Source: Thermococcus sp. 4557 | GTDB taxonomy: Archaea; Methanobacteriota_B; Thermococci; Thermococcales; Thermococcaceae | Length of the DNA: 64,000 bases | Direction of reading: 5' to 3' | NCBI RefSeq assembly: GCF_000221185.1 | Contig: NC_015865.1 | Location: 62,001 to 126,000, forward strand | In this document: positions 19,907 to 28,199 of the stretch, piece after piece | How the letters are laid out: each line of letters starts with the position of its first letter | How positions within the stretch are numbered: the first letter of the stretch is position 1 | Program-made: the position numbers and the translations under genes | Notes under the pieces: model-generated | Databases searched by the model: none | Seen by the model: the letters and a program-made list of their open reading frames with translations, nothing else | Told to the model about the DNA's origin: nothing

Positions 19907-20881
19907 ATGGAAACCAACAACGGTGCCACGGAGCTCATGAAGGACATTGTGAGAGCCCTTCGGGACAAGTCACCGAAGGAGCTTCTAAGCTATGCGATAT
20001 TCAACGAGGAAGAAGAGGCGAAATACTATGCCAGACTCGCCGAGAGTGTTGACAAGGCCAGCATCAGGGCTCTGTTCCTGAGAATGAGCGAGGAGAGCAT
20101 GGGGCACCATGACTGGCTTTACGGGCTCTTCAAGAAGCTGTACCCGGATGAGGAACCTGTAAAGGTGGACGCTCCCCCTGTTGAGGTTGCCCCGTTCTAC
20201 CCGAGGTTCGAAAGCGTTGAGGACTACGTATCCGCCCTCGAGTACTGCATGGAGAGCGAGCTTTTCGCGAGGAAGACTTACGAACTCCTCTCCAAAGTGG
20301 CCGAAGATGAGGACACCAGGAACTTCGCCCTCAACCTTGCCGCGATGGAGGATGAGCACTACCTAGCGATACGCAAGATGTACGAGCTCATAATCTCCCT
20401 GGAGGAAAAGAACATCGTCCCCACCAAACTCGATCCTGGGGGATACCTCTTCACGGACGACCTCAAGGCCAAGTACTTTCTCCTGGATCTCCTGGAAGGG
20501 GATGCGGTTCTCATCGTGGTCATTCGGGAGAAGCCCGAGAAGTTCCTTGAGATGTTTGAGGGAAGGAAGGTTGATGTCATTTGGATGACAAAGACGGATG
20601 TTGACCGTTCCATTCGTCCCGAGGCCCTGCCTGCCCTCAAGAACCGGCTGTGCCAGTTTTTCAGGAGGGCATCCGAGAACGGCAAACGCGGAACCGTCTT
20701 CATTCAGAACCTCGGCTACATCGCCCTTGAACTGGGATTCAAAAGCATGGTGGACGTGATTTTTTACCTGAAGGACTGCGCCCTCCTCTACAACGGCCAT
20801 CTCCTTGTAACCGCAGTCAGGGATGCCTTTGAATCCCGCGAGTGGGCGCTCCTCACCTCGGAGCTCAGGGAGGTCTCCTGA
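19907..20881 (+). CDS. Rubrerythrin-like ferritin domain fused to DUF835
   Basis: Residues 1-165 form a ferritin-like four-helix bundle of the rubrerythrin type, with carboxylate/histidine motifs in each helix pair (NEEEEAKYYARL, EESMGHHDWL, MESELFARKTYE, AAMEDEHYLAI), so a di-iron site is likely. Residues 175-324 match DUF835, an archaeal domain that is often the output or regulatory part of signalling proteins (VDVIWMTKTDVDRSIRPEAL, then a hydrophobic strand-rich region). Rubrerythrins reduce peroxide or sense iron/oxygen, so this may be an oxidant or iron sensor. GGAGG lies 10 nt before the ATG. No CxxC rubredoxin domain is present, unlike classical rubrerythrin. Confidence 0.83.
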   Translation: METNNGATELMKDIVRALRDKSPKELLSYAIFNEEEEAKYYARLAESVDKASIRALFLRMSEESMGHHDWLYGLFKKLYPDEEPVKVDAPPVEVAPFYPRFESVEDYVSALEYCMESELFARKTYELLSKVAEDEDTRNFALNLAAMEDEHYLAIRKMYELIISLEEKNIVPTKLDPGGYLFTDDLKAKYFLLDLLEGDAVLIVVIREKPEKFLEMFEGRKVDVIWMTKTDVDRSIRPEALPALKNRLCQFFRRASENGKRGTVFIQNLGYIALELGFKSMVDVIFYLKDCALLYNGHLLVTAVRDAFESREWALLTSELREVS

Positions 20882-21127
20882 TCAGAGCTTCCGGGTCTCC
20901 CATATTACTTTCCCATCTTTTCTAACGACCTTCAGGATGCGGTGGTACGGTATCTGGGCGTCCCCGACGAAGAAGTAGCCGTGACCGAGCTCTATCATCT
21001 CGACGGGGATTTTCTTGACATCGCCGTAGGCACCGCGGTGCTCTATGATGACATAGTAATCTCCCTCGTCCTCCCTGGGGTCGTACTTGAGCTTCGCCAG
21101 AACCTCCTTCACGGAGCCCTTCCGCAT
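20882..21127 (-). CDS. DUF504 (UPF0248) family protein
   Basis: A small (81-residue) protein with the DUF504 pattern: an N-terminal MRKGSVKEVLAKLKYDPRE, a central YVIIEHRGA, and a C-terminal IPYHRILKV followed by a basic end. Family function is unknown; some relatives sit beside RNA-processing genes. I choose the ATG at 21127, which overlaps the stop of the upstream MBL-fold gene as TGATG, over the GTG three codons earlier. Coupled translation with the hydrolase is likely. Its stop codon meets the 3' end of the convergent rubrerythrin-DUF835 gene. Confidence 0.85.
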   Translation of the reverse strand: MRKGSVKEVLAKLKYDPREDEGDYYVIIEHRGAYGDVKKIPVEMIELGHGYFFVGDAQIPYHRILKVVRKDGKVIWETRKL

Positions 21128-21846
21128 CAGAGCCACCCCAGGATTTCGTCGATGTTCCCTCTCCAGTCCTTTATGACCCAGCCGTGCCCCGGAAGGCCGA
21201 AGTCAACGTCGTAATCCCTGAGCCTTTCGAGGCTCTCCTGGAGCTTCCATCCGTTTCCGGTCGGCAAATCCGTCCTGCCAACCGTGCCGTTGAAGATCGT
21301 ATCCCCCGTGAACATTACCCTCGTCTCCCCATCGTCGAGGTAGAGGCACGAACTCCCCGCCGTGTGGCCGGGCGTGTGGATCAGCTCAAGCTCCAGGGAG
21401 CCGACTTTGAGCGAATCGCCCCCCCTCATGTGGAGGTCAACCCTCTGCGGTTCGAACCTCCTCCCGTAGGAATAGGCCAGAATCACGTAGTCGTCCCCCT
21501 TCTCCAGCGTTTTTGCCGTGGTTTCGTGGGCGGCGAAAAGGACGGTCATTCCTTTTCTCCTCAGCCAGTCCGCCAGGGCCATGTTCCCGCCCACGTGATC
21601 GAAGTGCTCGTGGGTGTTGAATATCGTAACCCTCTCAACACCGTTGAGGAGACCTTCCCTCTCCCAGATCTCGGCGTAGACGTGCCAGTTAACGCCGGTG
21701 CCGGTGTCCACTACGAGGGCCTCTCCCTCGTCCCTCACGAGGTAGACGTTCGAGTCCCAGCCTATGCCCCTCAGCATCATGGTGTGGGGAGGAATCTCAA
21801 CGGGCACCAGCTCCCTCGGAAACTCCTCGATGGAGCTTATCCTCAC
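21127..21846 (-). CDS. Metallo-beta-lactamase-fold hydrolase
   Basis: A 239-residue MBL-fold protein with the full metal-binding set: HEHFDHVGG (HxHxDH), THTPGHTAGS region, FTGDTIF and a late GLPGHGW. The composition fits the glyoxalase II-like or general thioesterase branch of the superfamily, but no substrate can be assigned. The ATG at 21846 follows a GGAGGTGAAAG-type ribosome binding site. It forms a two-gene unit with the DUF504 protein through a TGATG overlap and is divergent from the M20 peptidase gene. Confidence 0.88.
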   Translation of the reverse strand: MRISSIEEFPRELVPVEIPPHTMMLRGIGWDSNVYLVRDEGEALVVDTGTGVNWHVYAEIWEREGLLNGVERVTIFNTHEHFDHVGGNMALADWLRRKGMTVLFAAHETTAKTLEKGDDYVILAYSYGRRFEPQRVDLHMRGGDSLKVGSLELELIHTPGHTAGSSCLYLDDGETRVMFTGDTIFNGTVGRTDLPTGNGWKLQESLERLRDYDVDFGLPGHGWVIKDWRGNIDEILGWL

Positions 21847-21992
21847 GCTTTCACCTCCAAAAAGGGCTCGAGGAGGACCGCCTCCTCATACGGAGCAGAT
21901 CCCGTCGGGAGGGGTCAAACTCTTCATCGCCCTATCGACTTACGCGGGGGAGGTTTATAAACTCAACCGCGGAGTTGAATTAGGTGACCCAA

Positions 21993-23048
21993 ATGAAAAC
22001 CGAGCGCGCGAAGGAGATACTCCTTCAGCTTTTGAAGATACCCTCCCCATCGGGAGAGGAAGACAGGATAATGCTTCACATCATGGAGTTTCTGCACAAA
22101 CTGGACTACGACGTCCACATCGAGAGCGACGGGCAGATAATAGACCTCGTCGTGAACCCCGATGCCGAGCTCTTCTACGAGGTTCACATTGACACGATAC
22201 CGATCCGCGCGGAGCCCTTCGTGAGGGGCAACATCGTCTACGGAACCGGCTCGAGCGACATAAAGGGTGGCGCCGCTGCCATACTCCTCATGCTCGAGAA
22301 TCTGCGCAGGGAAGGGAAGGAACTCAACGTCGGCATCGTCTTCGTCAGCGATGAGGAGCTTGGGGGCAGGGGAAGCGCACTCTTCATGGAGAGGTACAAG
22401 CCGAAGATGGCCGTCGTCTTAGAGCCGACCGATTTGGAAGTCCACATCGCCCACGCCGGCAACATCGAGGCCTACTTTGAAGTTGACGGCAAAGAAGCCC
22501 ACGGTGCCTGTCCAGAGAGCGGCATCAACGCTATAGAGGAGACCTACAAGATGCTCGAGGAGATGAAGAAGCTCGAACCCTTCAAGGCCAAGGGCAAGTA
22601 CTTCGACCCGCACATCGGCATCCAGGAGCTCGTCTGCGAGAACCCCGTCTACCTCATCCCCGCCCTCTGCCGCGGCCGGCTTGAGGCGAGGCTTCTGCCC
22701 GACCAGGAAGTCGAGGACATACTCGACCTACTTGACCCCATATTCGACGAGTACACGCTGAAGTACGAGTACACCGAGATATGGGACGGCTACGAGCTTG
22801 AGCCGGATGAGGAAATAGTCCAACTGGCTAAAAAGGCCATGGAAGTCACGGACATAGACGAGTTCGGCGGGATGAGAAGCTGGACCGACGCGATAAACTT
22901 CATGTACAACGGCACCAAGACGATAGTCTTCGGGCCCGGCAACCTTGATATATCCCACACAAAGAACGAGCACATCGACGTCAGGGACGTGGTAACTGCC
23001 AGCGAGTTTTTGAAGGCCCTCAACGAGATTTACGGGAAGGGCGGGTGA
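21993..23048 (+). CDS. M20-family metallopeptidase/deacylase (ArgE/DapE-like)
   Basis: A 351-residue di-zinc amidohydrolase of the M20 family. Visible motifs: VHIDTIP (first metal histidine and aspartate), GSSDIKGG, SDEELGG (catalytic Glu pair), LEPTD, and the late SHTKNEHI histidine. Members remove acyl or amino acid groups from small substrates such as acetyl-ornithine, acetyl-lysine or peptides; which one applies here is not decidable from sequence. ATG 21993 is preferred over the in-frame GTG at 21984 because GGTGA lies at the right distance before it. It is followed by an intergenic hairpin and an orphan promoter. Confidence 0.88.
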   Translation: MKTERAKEILLQLLKIPSPSGEEDRIMLHIMEFLHKLDYDVHIESDGQIIDLVVNPDAELFYEVHIDTIPIRAEPFVRGNIVYGTGSSDIKGGAAAILLMLENLRREGKELNVGIVFVSDEELGGRGSALFMERYKPKMAVVLEPTDLEVHIAHAGNIEAYFEVDGKEAHGACPESGINAIEETYKMLEEMKKLEPFKAKGKYFDPHIGIQELVCENPVYLIPALCRGRLEARLLPDQEVEDILDLLDPIFDEYTLKYEYTEIWDGYELEPDEEIVQLAKKAMEVTDIDEFGGMRSWTDAINFMYNGTKTIVFGPGNLDISHTKNEHIDVRDVVTASEFLKALNEIYGKGG

Positions 23049-23090
23049 GCATTTCTTTTTCCCTTCTTGACCCAACTTTTTTAAGCAAGA

Positions 23091-23115
23091 CCCCCCACCA
23101 GTAACTGGTGGGGGG
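23091..23115. other. Perfect 11-bp GC-rich hairpin
   Basis: CCCCCCACCAG, a 3-nt loop (TAA), then CTGGTGGGGGG. The perfect stem lies in the gap between two convergent genes, with a T-rich run just upstream on the + strand. It may be a transcript end for the helicase operon on the minus strand or a structured RNA element. Function is inferred from position only. Confidence 0.6.
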
Positions 23116-23122
23116 GTTACAT

Positions 23123-23141
23123 CGAAACGCATTTATATATA
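23123..23141 (+). promoter_or_regulatory. Strong orphan BRE/TATA promoter
   Basis: CGAAAC followed by TTTATATATA is close to an ideal Thermococcales BRE plus TATA box. The predicted start would be near 23160, pointing into the 3' end of the helicase gene on the opposite strand. No + strand gene follows until 26697. An antisense or small RNA is therefore possible. Confidence 0.5.
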
Positions 23142-23179
23142 ATCGTGCTTAGACTGACCTCAAACTGCCAACTGATGTG

Positions 23180-25960
23180 TTAACCTTCATTTTCACCCTT
23201 CTCTTTTTCGCTCTCCTTCCTATCCACCCAGAAGCGCCTTGTCCTTATGAACTGCCGCTCCCTCTCCATGAGGGCGACGAGCAGGGCGTCCCCTTTGTAC
23301 TGGGCCAGAATCCTTGCCGCTGTGTCAGGACCGGTGCCGTAGCTGGCCAGAGCCAGGACCGCCTCGAACCCGTAGGAATCCACAAGGTCTGCAGCTTTCA
23401 GCAGCTTCCTGTAGGTTCTCTCCTCCTTCCGCTCCAGCGGCTTCCCGTGGCGAACCTTCTCCAGAACGGGGAGAAACTCTTCCGCGTCAATCGGGTGAGC
23501 AACGGCGAGCATCTTCGAGCCGCAACGCGGGCACTGCCTCAGCTTTATATTTTGAAGCCTTACAACCTTCGTCTTCGAGTGCCAGCCGCAGTTGGTGCAG
23601 ACCAAGACGACCTCGTGGTCGAGCAGTCTCTTCCTGAACAGCTCCAGTATCTCGTCCCTCTCCAGGACGCCGGAGAGCAGGAACTCACCGCCAACGGTCA
23701 TGTTGAGCCCGGCCAGAGTCGAGGGCTCCCTCCTAAGCTCGGTCTTCACCCTCATCGTGCCCCTCTTGAGCATCTCAAGGACCAGCTCCCCCTTCCTAAC
23801 GTCAACTTTGTCGTGGTACAGCTCGCTGAGGGTTTCCCTCTCCACCACGGTGCCCTCGAAGAGCCTCTCGATTCTCCTTATCCTGGCGTCCCTCCTCAAT
23901 GCTCCGAACCGCTTCGCCACGTTGAGCATCCTCCAGCGGTAGGCGTGGGAATCCCTCATGGCGCGGGAGACGATGAACTCCAGGCTCTCCGGTTCCCGGT
24001 AGAGGTAGCCCTTTACCTCCTCCGGGTTCAGCTGGAACGGCGTTTTGAATACTATCGCGTGGGCCTGTGAGCGGACTGAGAAAACCCTCCCGTAGCGCAG
24101 AATCAGAAGCGAGTGAACCAGCCGTCCGAGGGCCTCGTTGGTCCTGTTCCCGAAATCGGCGTGTATGACGAGCGCCTTGGGCGTGCTCTCGACGACGATA
24201 TCGCGGTCGGTCGAGAAAGGTTCGTCTTTGATTTCCTCGAAGGCCCTCCTCAGCTCCTCCTCGCTGAACTCGACCCCTTCCAAAAGCCCCTTCGCCTTCT
24301 CGAAGTCGAAGCTTAGCTCCCTCTTCAGCCTGCCGACGTCGAGGGCAACGCTGAACGGAACGGGAATCATCTCGCCCTCCCAGCTCGGTATCGCGCTCTC
24401 AAGGCTCTTGCTCTCCCTGACCTTCAAAAGCTTCGCCTCGTCATCTATTTTGAGCACTATCCAGCTCCGTCCGTTCATTACGAAGTCCATGCCTTCCTCT
24501 AAATCCATTACGAACCTCTCGTCGAGCCTGCCTATAACGTGGCCGCTCCCCGCGTCGAATACCCTCCACGCAACCTCGTCCGGAATCGTCGAGAGGTTCT
24601 CGTAGTAGTACTGGAATGCCCCCCTCCTCAGGTAGAGCAGGCCGCTCTCCTCGTCGTAACCTATCAGCCTGGCATCCTCCAAAACGCGGAGAACGTCGAG
24701 GTAATCGCTCCAGCTCAAATCCCGGTAAACGTAGGCCCTTTTCGCTATCTCGTAGGGCCTCTCGCGGGGCAGTCTTTTGTACTCGATGAGAAGGCCGACG
24801 ACGAAATGGGCTAAAACGTCCAGCCCTCCCATCGGCTCGACCGCCTCAAAGCGGCCTTCGAGGGCGTGCTTCGCTATGACGAGGCTCTGAAGGTAGTCCT
24901 CGACGTTGGAGGTTATGACGTAGCCCTCGCTCACCTCGCCTATCCTGTGCTTCGCCCTTCCAACGCGCTGAACTAAGCGGTTCACCTGCCTCGGGCTCAT
25001 GTACTGAATTACAACATCAACGTCGCCTATGTCTATGCCCAGCTCCATCGAGGAGGTACATATCAGGGCCTTGATTTTGCCCTCCTTCAGCGCCCTCTCC
25101 GCCTTAACGCGGGCCTCCCTCGAAAGCGAGCCGTGGTGAACCTCGACCGGCTTCTCCCAGGCCTTGAGGCGGTGCGCCAAAATCTCCGCGAACTGGCGCG
25201 TGTTGGTGAATATGAGGGCCTTTCCGTGCTCCTCAACTATCTCCCAGAGGAGCCTTAGCCTCGCCGCTATCTCAGGTGAGAGGCTCAGCTTCCTGGCAAG
25301 CTCCATGTCCCTCTCGTCGGGCTTCGGATAGAGGACGTGGAAGCGGTAGTTCTTCCTCCAGCTCGGCTTCACTATGACGTCCGCCTTCAGCCACTCCCTC
25401 ACCTCCTCCTCGTTGCCCACAGTTGCCGTCATGCCTATTCTCCTGAAGTCCGCAATCTCGGCCAGCCTCTCAAGGTTCAGGAGGAGCTGCGCACCGCGCT
25501 TGTTGTCCACCAGCTCGGCTATCTCATCGACGATGACGAACTTCACGTTCTCTAGGTGCTTTCTAAGAGACTTAACCGTCAGAATCACCGCGAGAGTTTC
25601 GGGGGTTATGATGAGCATCTGCGGGGGGTTCTTCGTCTGCTTCGCCTTCCTGTAAGCCGAGGTGTCACCGTGTCTGACCTCAACGGTTATTCCGAGCCTC
25701 TTCCCCCACCATTCAAGCCTCTCGAGCAGGTCCCTGTTGAGGGCCTTGAGCGGGGCTATATAGAGTGCTGAGATTGGTTTAAGCCCCTCCTCAATGATTT
25801 CGTTGAAGACGGGCAGAACGGCCGCTTCGGTTTTCCCCGAGCCGGTGGGGGCGATGATTAGAACGCTCTTCCCCGAACTAACCTCGCGGAATGCCCCCAT
25901 CTGGACCTCGTTGAGCCTTCCGAAGCGCTCTTTGATGACCTTCTTGAGGAGGGTGTGCAT
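23180..25960 (-). CDS. Lhr-type superfamily 2 helicase
   Basis: A 926-residue ATP-dependent helicase of the large helicase-related (Lhr) group. Motif I is APTGSGKTEA, motif II VDEIAEL, motif III MTATVGN, and motif VI QRVGRAKHR. After the two RecA domains there are a winged-helix and a long C-terminal region; near residues 787-815 a four-cysteine zinc-binding knuckle (CTNC...CPRC) is visible. Archaeal Lhr proteins unwind DNA or RNA-DNA hybrids and link to repair or RNA metabolism. The cysteine knuckle may point to the aLhr1 group rather than aLhr2, but I am not certain. It starts 3 bp after the end of the broken vapC gene. Confidence 0.9.
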   Translation of the reverse strand: MHTLLKKVIKERFGRLNEVQMGAFREVSSGKSVLIIAPTGSGKTEAAVLPVFNEIIEEGLKPISALYIAPLKALNRDLLERLEWWGKRLGITVEVRHGDTSAYRKAKQTKNPPQMLIITPETLAVILTVKSLRKHLENVKFVIVDEIAELVDNKRGAQLLLNLERLAEIADFRRIGMTATVGNEEEVREWLKADVIVKPSWRKNYRFHVLYPKPDERDMELARKLSLSPEIAARLRLLWEIVEEHGKALIFTNTRQFAEILAHRLKAWEKPVEVHHGSLSREARVKAERALKEGKIKALICTSSMELGIDIGDVDVVIQYMSPRQVNRLVQRVGRAKHRIGEVSEGYVITSNVEDYLQSLVIAKHALEGRFEAVEPMGGLDVLAHFVVGLLIEYKRLPRERPYEIAKRAYVYRDLSWSDYLDVLRVLEDARLIGYDEESGLLYLRRGAFQYYYENLSTIPDEVAWRVFDAGSGHVIGRLDERFVMDLEEGMDFVMNGRSWIVLKIDDEAKLLKVRESKSLESAIPSWEGEMIPVPFSVALDVGRLKRELSFDFEKAKGLLEGVEFSEEELRRAFEEIKDEPFSTDRDIVVESTPKALVIHADFGNRTNEALGRLVHSLLILRYGRVFSVRSQAHAIVFKTPFQLNPEEVKGYLYREPESLEFIVSRAMRDSHAYRWRMLNVAKRFGALRRDARIRRIERLFEGTVVERETLSELYHDKVDVRKGELVLEMLKRGTMRVKTELRREPSTLAGLNMTVGGEFLLSGVLERDEILELFRKRLLDHEVVLVCTNCGWHSKTKVVRLQNIKLRQCPRCGSKMLAVAHPIDAEEFLPVLEKVRHGKPLERKEERTYRKLLKAADLVDSYGFEAVLALASYGTGPDTAARILAQYKGDALLVALMERERQFIRTRRFWVDRKESEKEKGENEG

Positions 25961-25963
25961 GGT

Positions 25964-26412
25964 TTAAGGGAGAACCTTCACCTCTTGAACTTTACTGTAG
26001 TCCCTGTCAAAGGTCGCGATGGCATCAATCCCTCTCTCCACCGCGGTGGCGAGTATCGTGGCGTCGTTTGGAAGGAGGGAACTTCCGCATGAGTCCCCTT
26101 ATGGCTTCCCAATCGCTCGAGTCTGGTGAGTCCTTTCGATTCTCAAAGCCTGCAGAACGAACTCCATTCTACTCAGGGGTTCCTCAAAAGGCTTGTATCC
26201 CCTTTCTTTTAGAATCTCTTTGACCCGGTAGTACGAACGTGCCCCGAAAGTTACCTCGACCGTTTTTCGTATTATCGCATAGCTCAGCTCGTTCAGGACT
26301 GTGCCGCTGATGTAGAACTCGTAATCCTTCGACAGAACCTCCTTCGCCTTCGGTGTTAGTCGGTTTTGTAGAAGTAGTTGTACAGGACGTTGGTATCAAG
26401 GAGAACCCTCAT
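25964..26412 (-). pseudogene. Broken VapC-like PIN-domain toxin
   Basis: The frame begins MRVLLDTNVLYNYFYKTD and then stops. PIN-domain sequence continues in other frames: KAKEVLSKDYEFYISGTVLN, then KDSPDSSDWEAIRGLMRK, then NDATILATAVERGIDAIATF ending at TAA 25964. At least three frame changes (near 26355, 26130 and 26085) separate the pieces. Taken together they give a near full-length (about 150 aa) PIN ribonuclease with its acidic residues (D in LDTNV, E in NELSY, D in NDATI, D in TFDRD). The ATG overlaps the stop of the antitoxin gene by ATGA, the usual vapBC arrangement. Sequencing error is possible but three events make true decay more likely. Confidence 0.8.
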
Positions 26413-26600
26413 CGTGGAACTCCCCCCAGGTACTCTTCCACCTCGCTCGCTCTTCCCTCGCCGAGGATTCCAGCCAGCCTTTCAACCAGCTCCTTTCTAG
26501 TGAGTATCTTGACCGTGATGGTATCCCCCTCGTGGAGTTCCTTTCCATCGATTATGATAAGCTCCCCCTTTCTATATACCCCTGAGATTACCTCGGACAT
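26409..26600 (-). CDS. VapB-type antitoxin (DUF104/AF2212-like)
   Basis: A 63-residue protein with the AF2212/DUF104 antitoxin pattern: a small beta-barrel N-terminus (ISGVYRKGELIIIDG, then LHEGDTITVKI) and a helical C-terminal tail that would wrap the PIN toxin. I start at ATG 26600, preceded by GGGTGTGG, rather than at the longer ORF start. Its stop overlaps the ATG of the broken toxin. A TATA box (complement of 26631-26640) fits a short leader. Retention of an intact antitoxin after loss of its toxin is a known outcome of toxin-antitoxin decay. Confidence 0.78.
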   Translation of the reverse strand: MSEVISGVYRKGELIIIDGKELHEGDTITVKILTRKELVERLAGILGEGRASEVEEYLGGVPR

Positions 26601-26654
26601 GCCCACACCCATCTGTATATCATCTGCGGAGTTTATAAGCCCAACCACCGCTAA

Positions 26655-26686
26655 CTTTATAAATCGATATATCGTTCGACATGTCG
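26655..26686 (+). promoter_or_regulatory. MFS promoter with two palindromic operators
   Basis: A TATA box (CTTTATAAAT, 26655-26664) is followed directly by two perfect 10-bp palindromes, CGATATATCG (26665-26674) and CGACATGTCG (26677-26686), both fitting CGAYATRTCG. Their centres are 12 bp apart, about one helical turn, and they fill the space between TATA box and predicted start near 26684. This is the geometry of a repressor site. The regulator is not encoded nearby as far as I can see. Confidence 0.68.
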
Positions 26687-26696
26687 GTGAAGAGAT

Positions 26697-28181
26697 ATGA
26701 ACGTGACGGGAAATAACGAAACCTACGACCTTAACTATGCCAAAAAGGCCATGCTCGTTGTGATTATCCTCCCACTGCTCGTCATGTACACGGAAGCGAT
26801 GCTTACACCCGCTCTACCCACCATACAGAAGGAGTTCGCGATAAACCCCAACGACGTCAGCTGGGTTCTCACGATATACCTGCTCGTTGGTACGGTCAGC
26901 GTGGCCCTCTTCGGAAAGCTCGGCGACATGTACGGCAAGAAGAAGATGTTTTTAGTTGCTCTGGGCTTCTACACGCTCGGCGTCATCCTGAACGGCTTCG
27001 CCCCCAGCTTTGAGTCGCTCCTCATCACGAGGGCAATCCAGGGCTTTGGAATGGCCATATTCCCGCTCGCCTTCGCCCTCGTCCGTGAGGAGTTCCCGCC
27101 GAGCATGGTGCCGCAGGTTCAGGGAATGATAAGCGCCATGTTTGGAGTCGGTATGGTCATAGCCCTGCCCCTCGGCGCCTGGGTCACCGAGAACTGGGGA
27201 TGGAGGTGGACCTACCACACGGCCGCCCCCTTTGCAATCCTGATGTTCATCCTCGCCTGGAAGGTTCTCCGCGAGAGCCGCTACATCAACCCCGGAAAGC
27301 TCGACTGGCAGGGCGCTCTGCTCCTCGTCTGGGCCGTCGTGCCGATGCTGGTCGGTGTAACGCGCGCCCCGAACGTTGGCTGGACGGCGACTCAAACGCT
27401 CATCCTCTTCGCGGTCTCGATAATTGGCTTCATACTCCTCGCCCGCTGGGAGAGAAAAGTGGAGAACCCGCTCCTTCCCCTCGACATCATAACCTCGCGC
27501 AACCCTGCCATAGTGAACGTTGGAATAATGTTCGCGGCCTTCGGAATCTCGATGATGAGCCAGGCGAACACCTACATATTCCAGATGCCGGAACCCTACG
27601 GCTTCGGCAAGACGATACTCCAGAGCGGCCTCCTCATGACTCCGCAGGCGCTCGTGATGCTCATAATAGCTCCGCTCGCGGGAAAGATAATGCCAAAGGT
27701 CGGTGCAAAGCCCATAGCCCTCACGGGCGCTCTGGTGGCCAGCGCAGGCCTCGCCTTCATGTCAAAATACGCCACCAGCCTCTCGCTGCCGCAGTACGTC
27801 GCGATGATAGTAATAGTCGGAACGGGAATAACCCTCATGAACATCTCCCTGATAAACATCCTCGTCTTCAGCGTCCCGCCGAGGATCATGGGCGTCGCGA
27901 CCGGCGCCAACAGCCTGTTCAGGAACTTCGGCTCGACGTGGGGGCCGGCCATAGCGGGAACCATAATGAGCACCTACTACGTCCTCTTCCACCCGCCCGG
28001 AGCACCGGCTTTCGTGCAGATTAAGCTCCCGACGGAGAAGGCCTATGAGGTGCTCTTCGGTGGAGCGGCCGGAGTCTATCTGCTCCTGGCGCTCCTCGTG
28101 CTTGCCACAAGAGAGGTCATGAAGGGCGGAAGGATACACGAGGTCGAGAACGAGGGAGAAAAGGAAATAACCGTCGGCTGA
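26697..28181 (+). CDS. MFS drug:H+ antiporter, DHA2 (14-TM) family
   Basis: A 494-residue integral membrane protein with about 14 hydrophobic helices. Family signatures: FGKLGDMYGKKKMF in the loop between helices 2 and 3 (major facilitator motif A), TRAIQGFGMAIFPLAFALV in helix 4, and GVGMVIALPLGAWVTENWGWR in helix 5 (motif C, the antiporter motif). This fits the EmrB/QacA group of multidrug or organic-ion exporters. GGTGA lies 8 bp before the ATG. Its promoter carries two palindromic operators, so expression is probably repressed until a substrate is present. It stands alone. Confidence 0.9.
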   Translation: MNVTGNNETYDLNYAKKAMLVVIILPLLVMYTEAMLTPALPTIQKEFAINPNDVSWVLTIYLLVGTVSVALFGKLGDMYGKKKMFLVALGFYTLGVILNGFAPSFESLLITRAIQGFGMAIFPLAFALVREEFPPSMVPQVQGMISAMFGVGMVIALPLGAWVTENWGWRWTYHTAAPFAILMFILAWKVLRESRYINPGKLDWQGALLLVWAVVPMLVGVTRAPNVGWTATQTLILFAVSIIGFILLARWERKVENPLLPLDIITSRNPAIVNVGIMFAAFGISMMSQANTYIFQMPEPYGFGKTILQSGLLMTPQALVMLIIAPLAGKIMPKVGAKPIALTGALVASAGLAFMSKYATSLSLPQYVAMIVIVGTGITLMNISLINILVFSVPPRIMGVATGANSLFRNFGSTWGPAIAGTIMSTYYVLFHPPGAPAFVQIKLPTEKAYEVLFGGAAGVYLLLALLVLATREVMKGGRIHEVENEGEKEITVG

Positions 28182-28199
28182 TTTCTCTTTTACCTCCTT

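Noticed and set aside
23150-23180. CTGA and TGATG words resembling C/D box motifs after the orphan promoter
   Set aside because: Order and spacing do not fit a C/D box RNA and no second pair is present.
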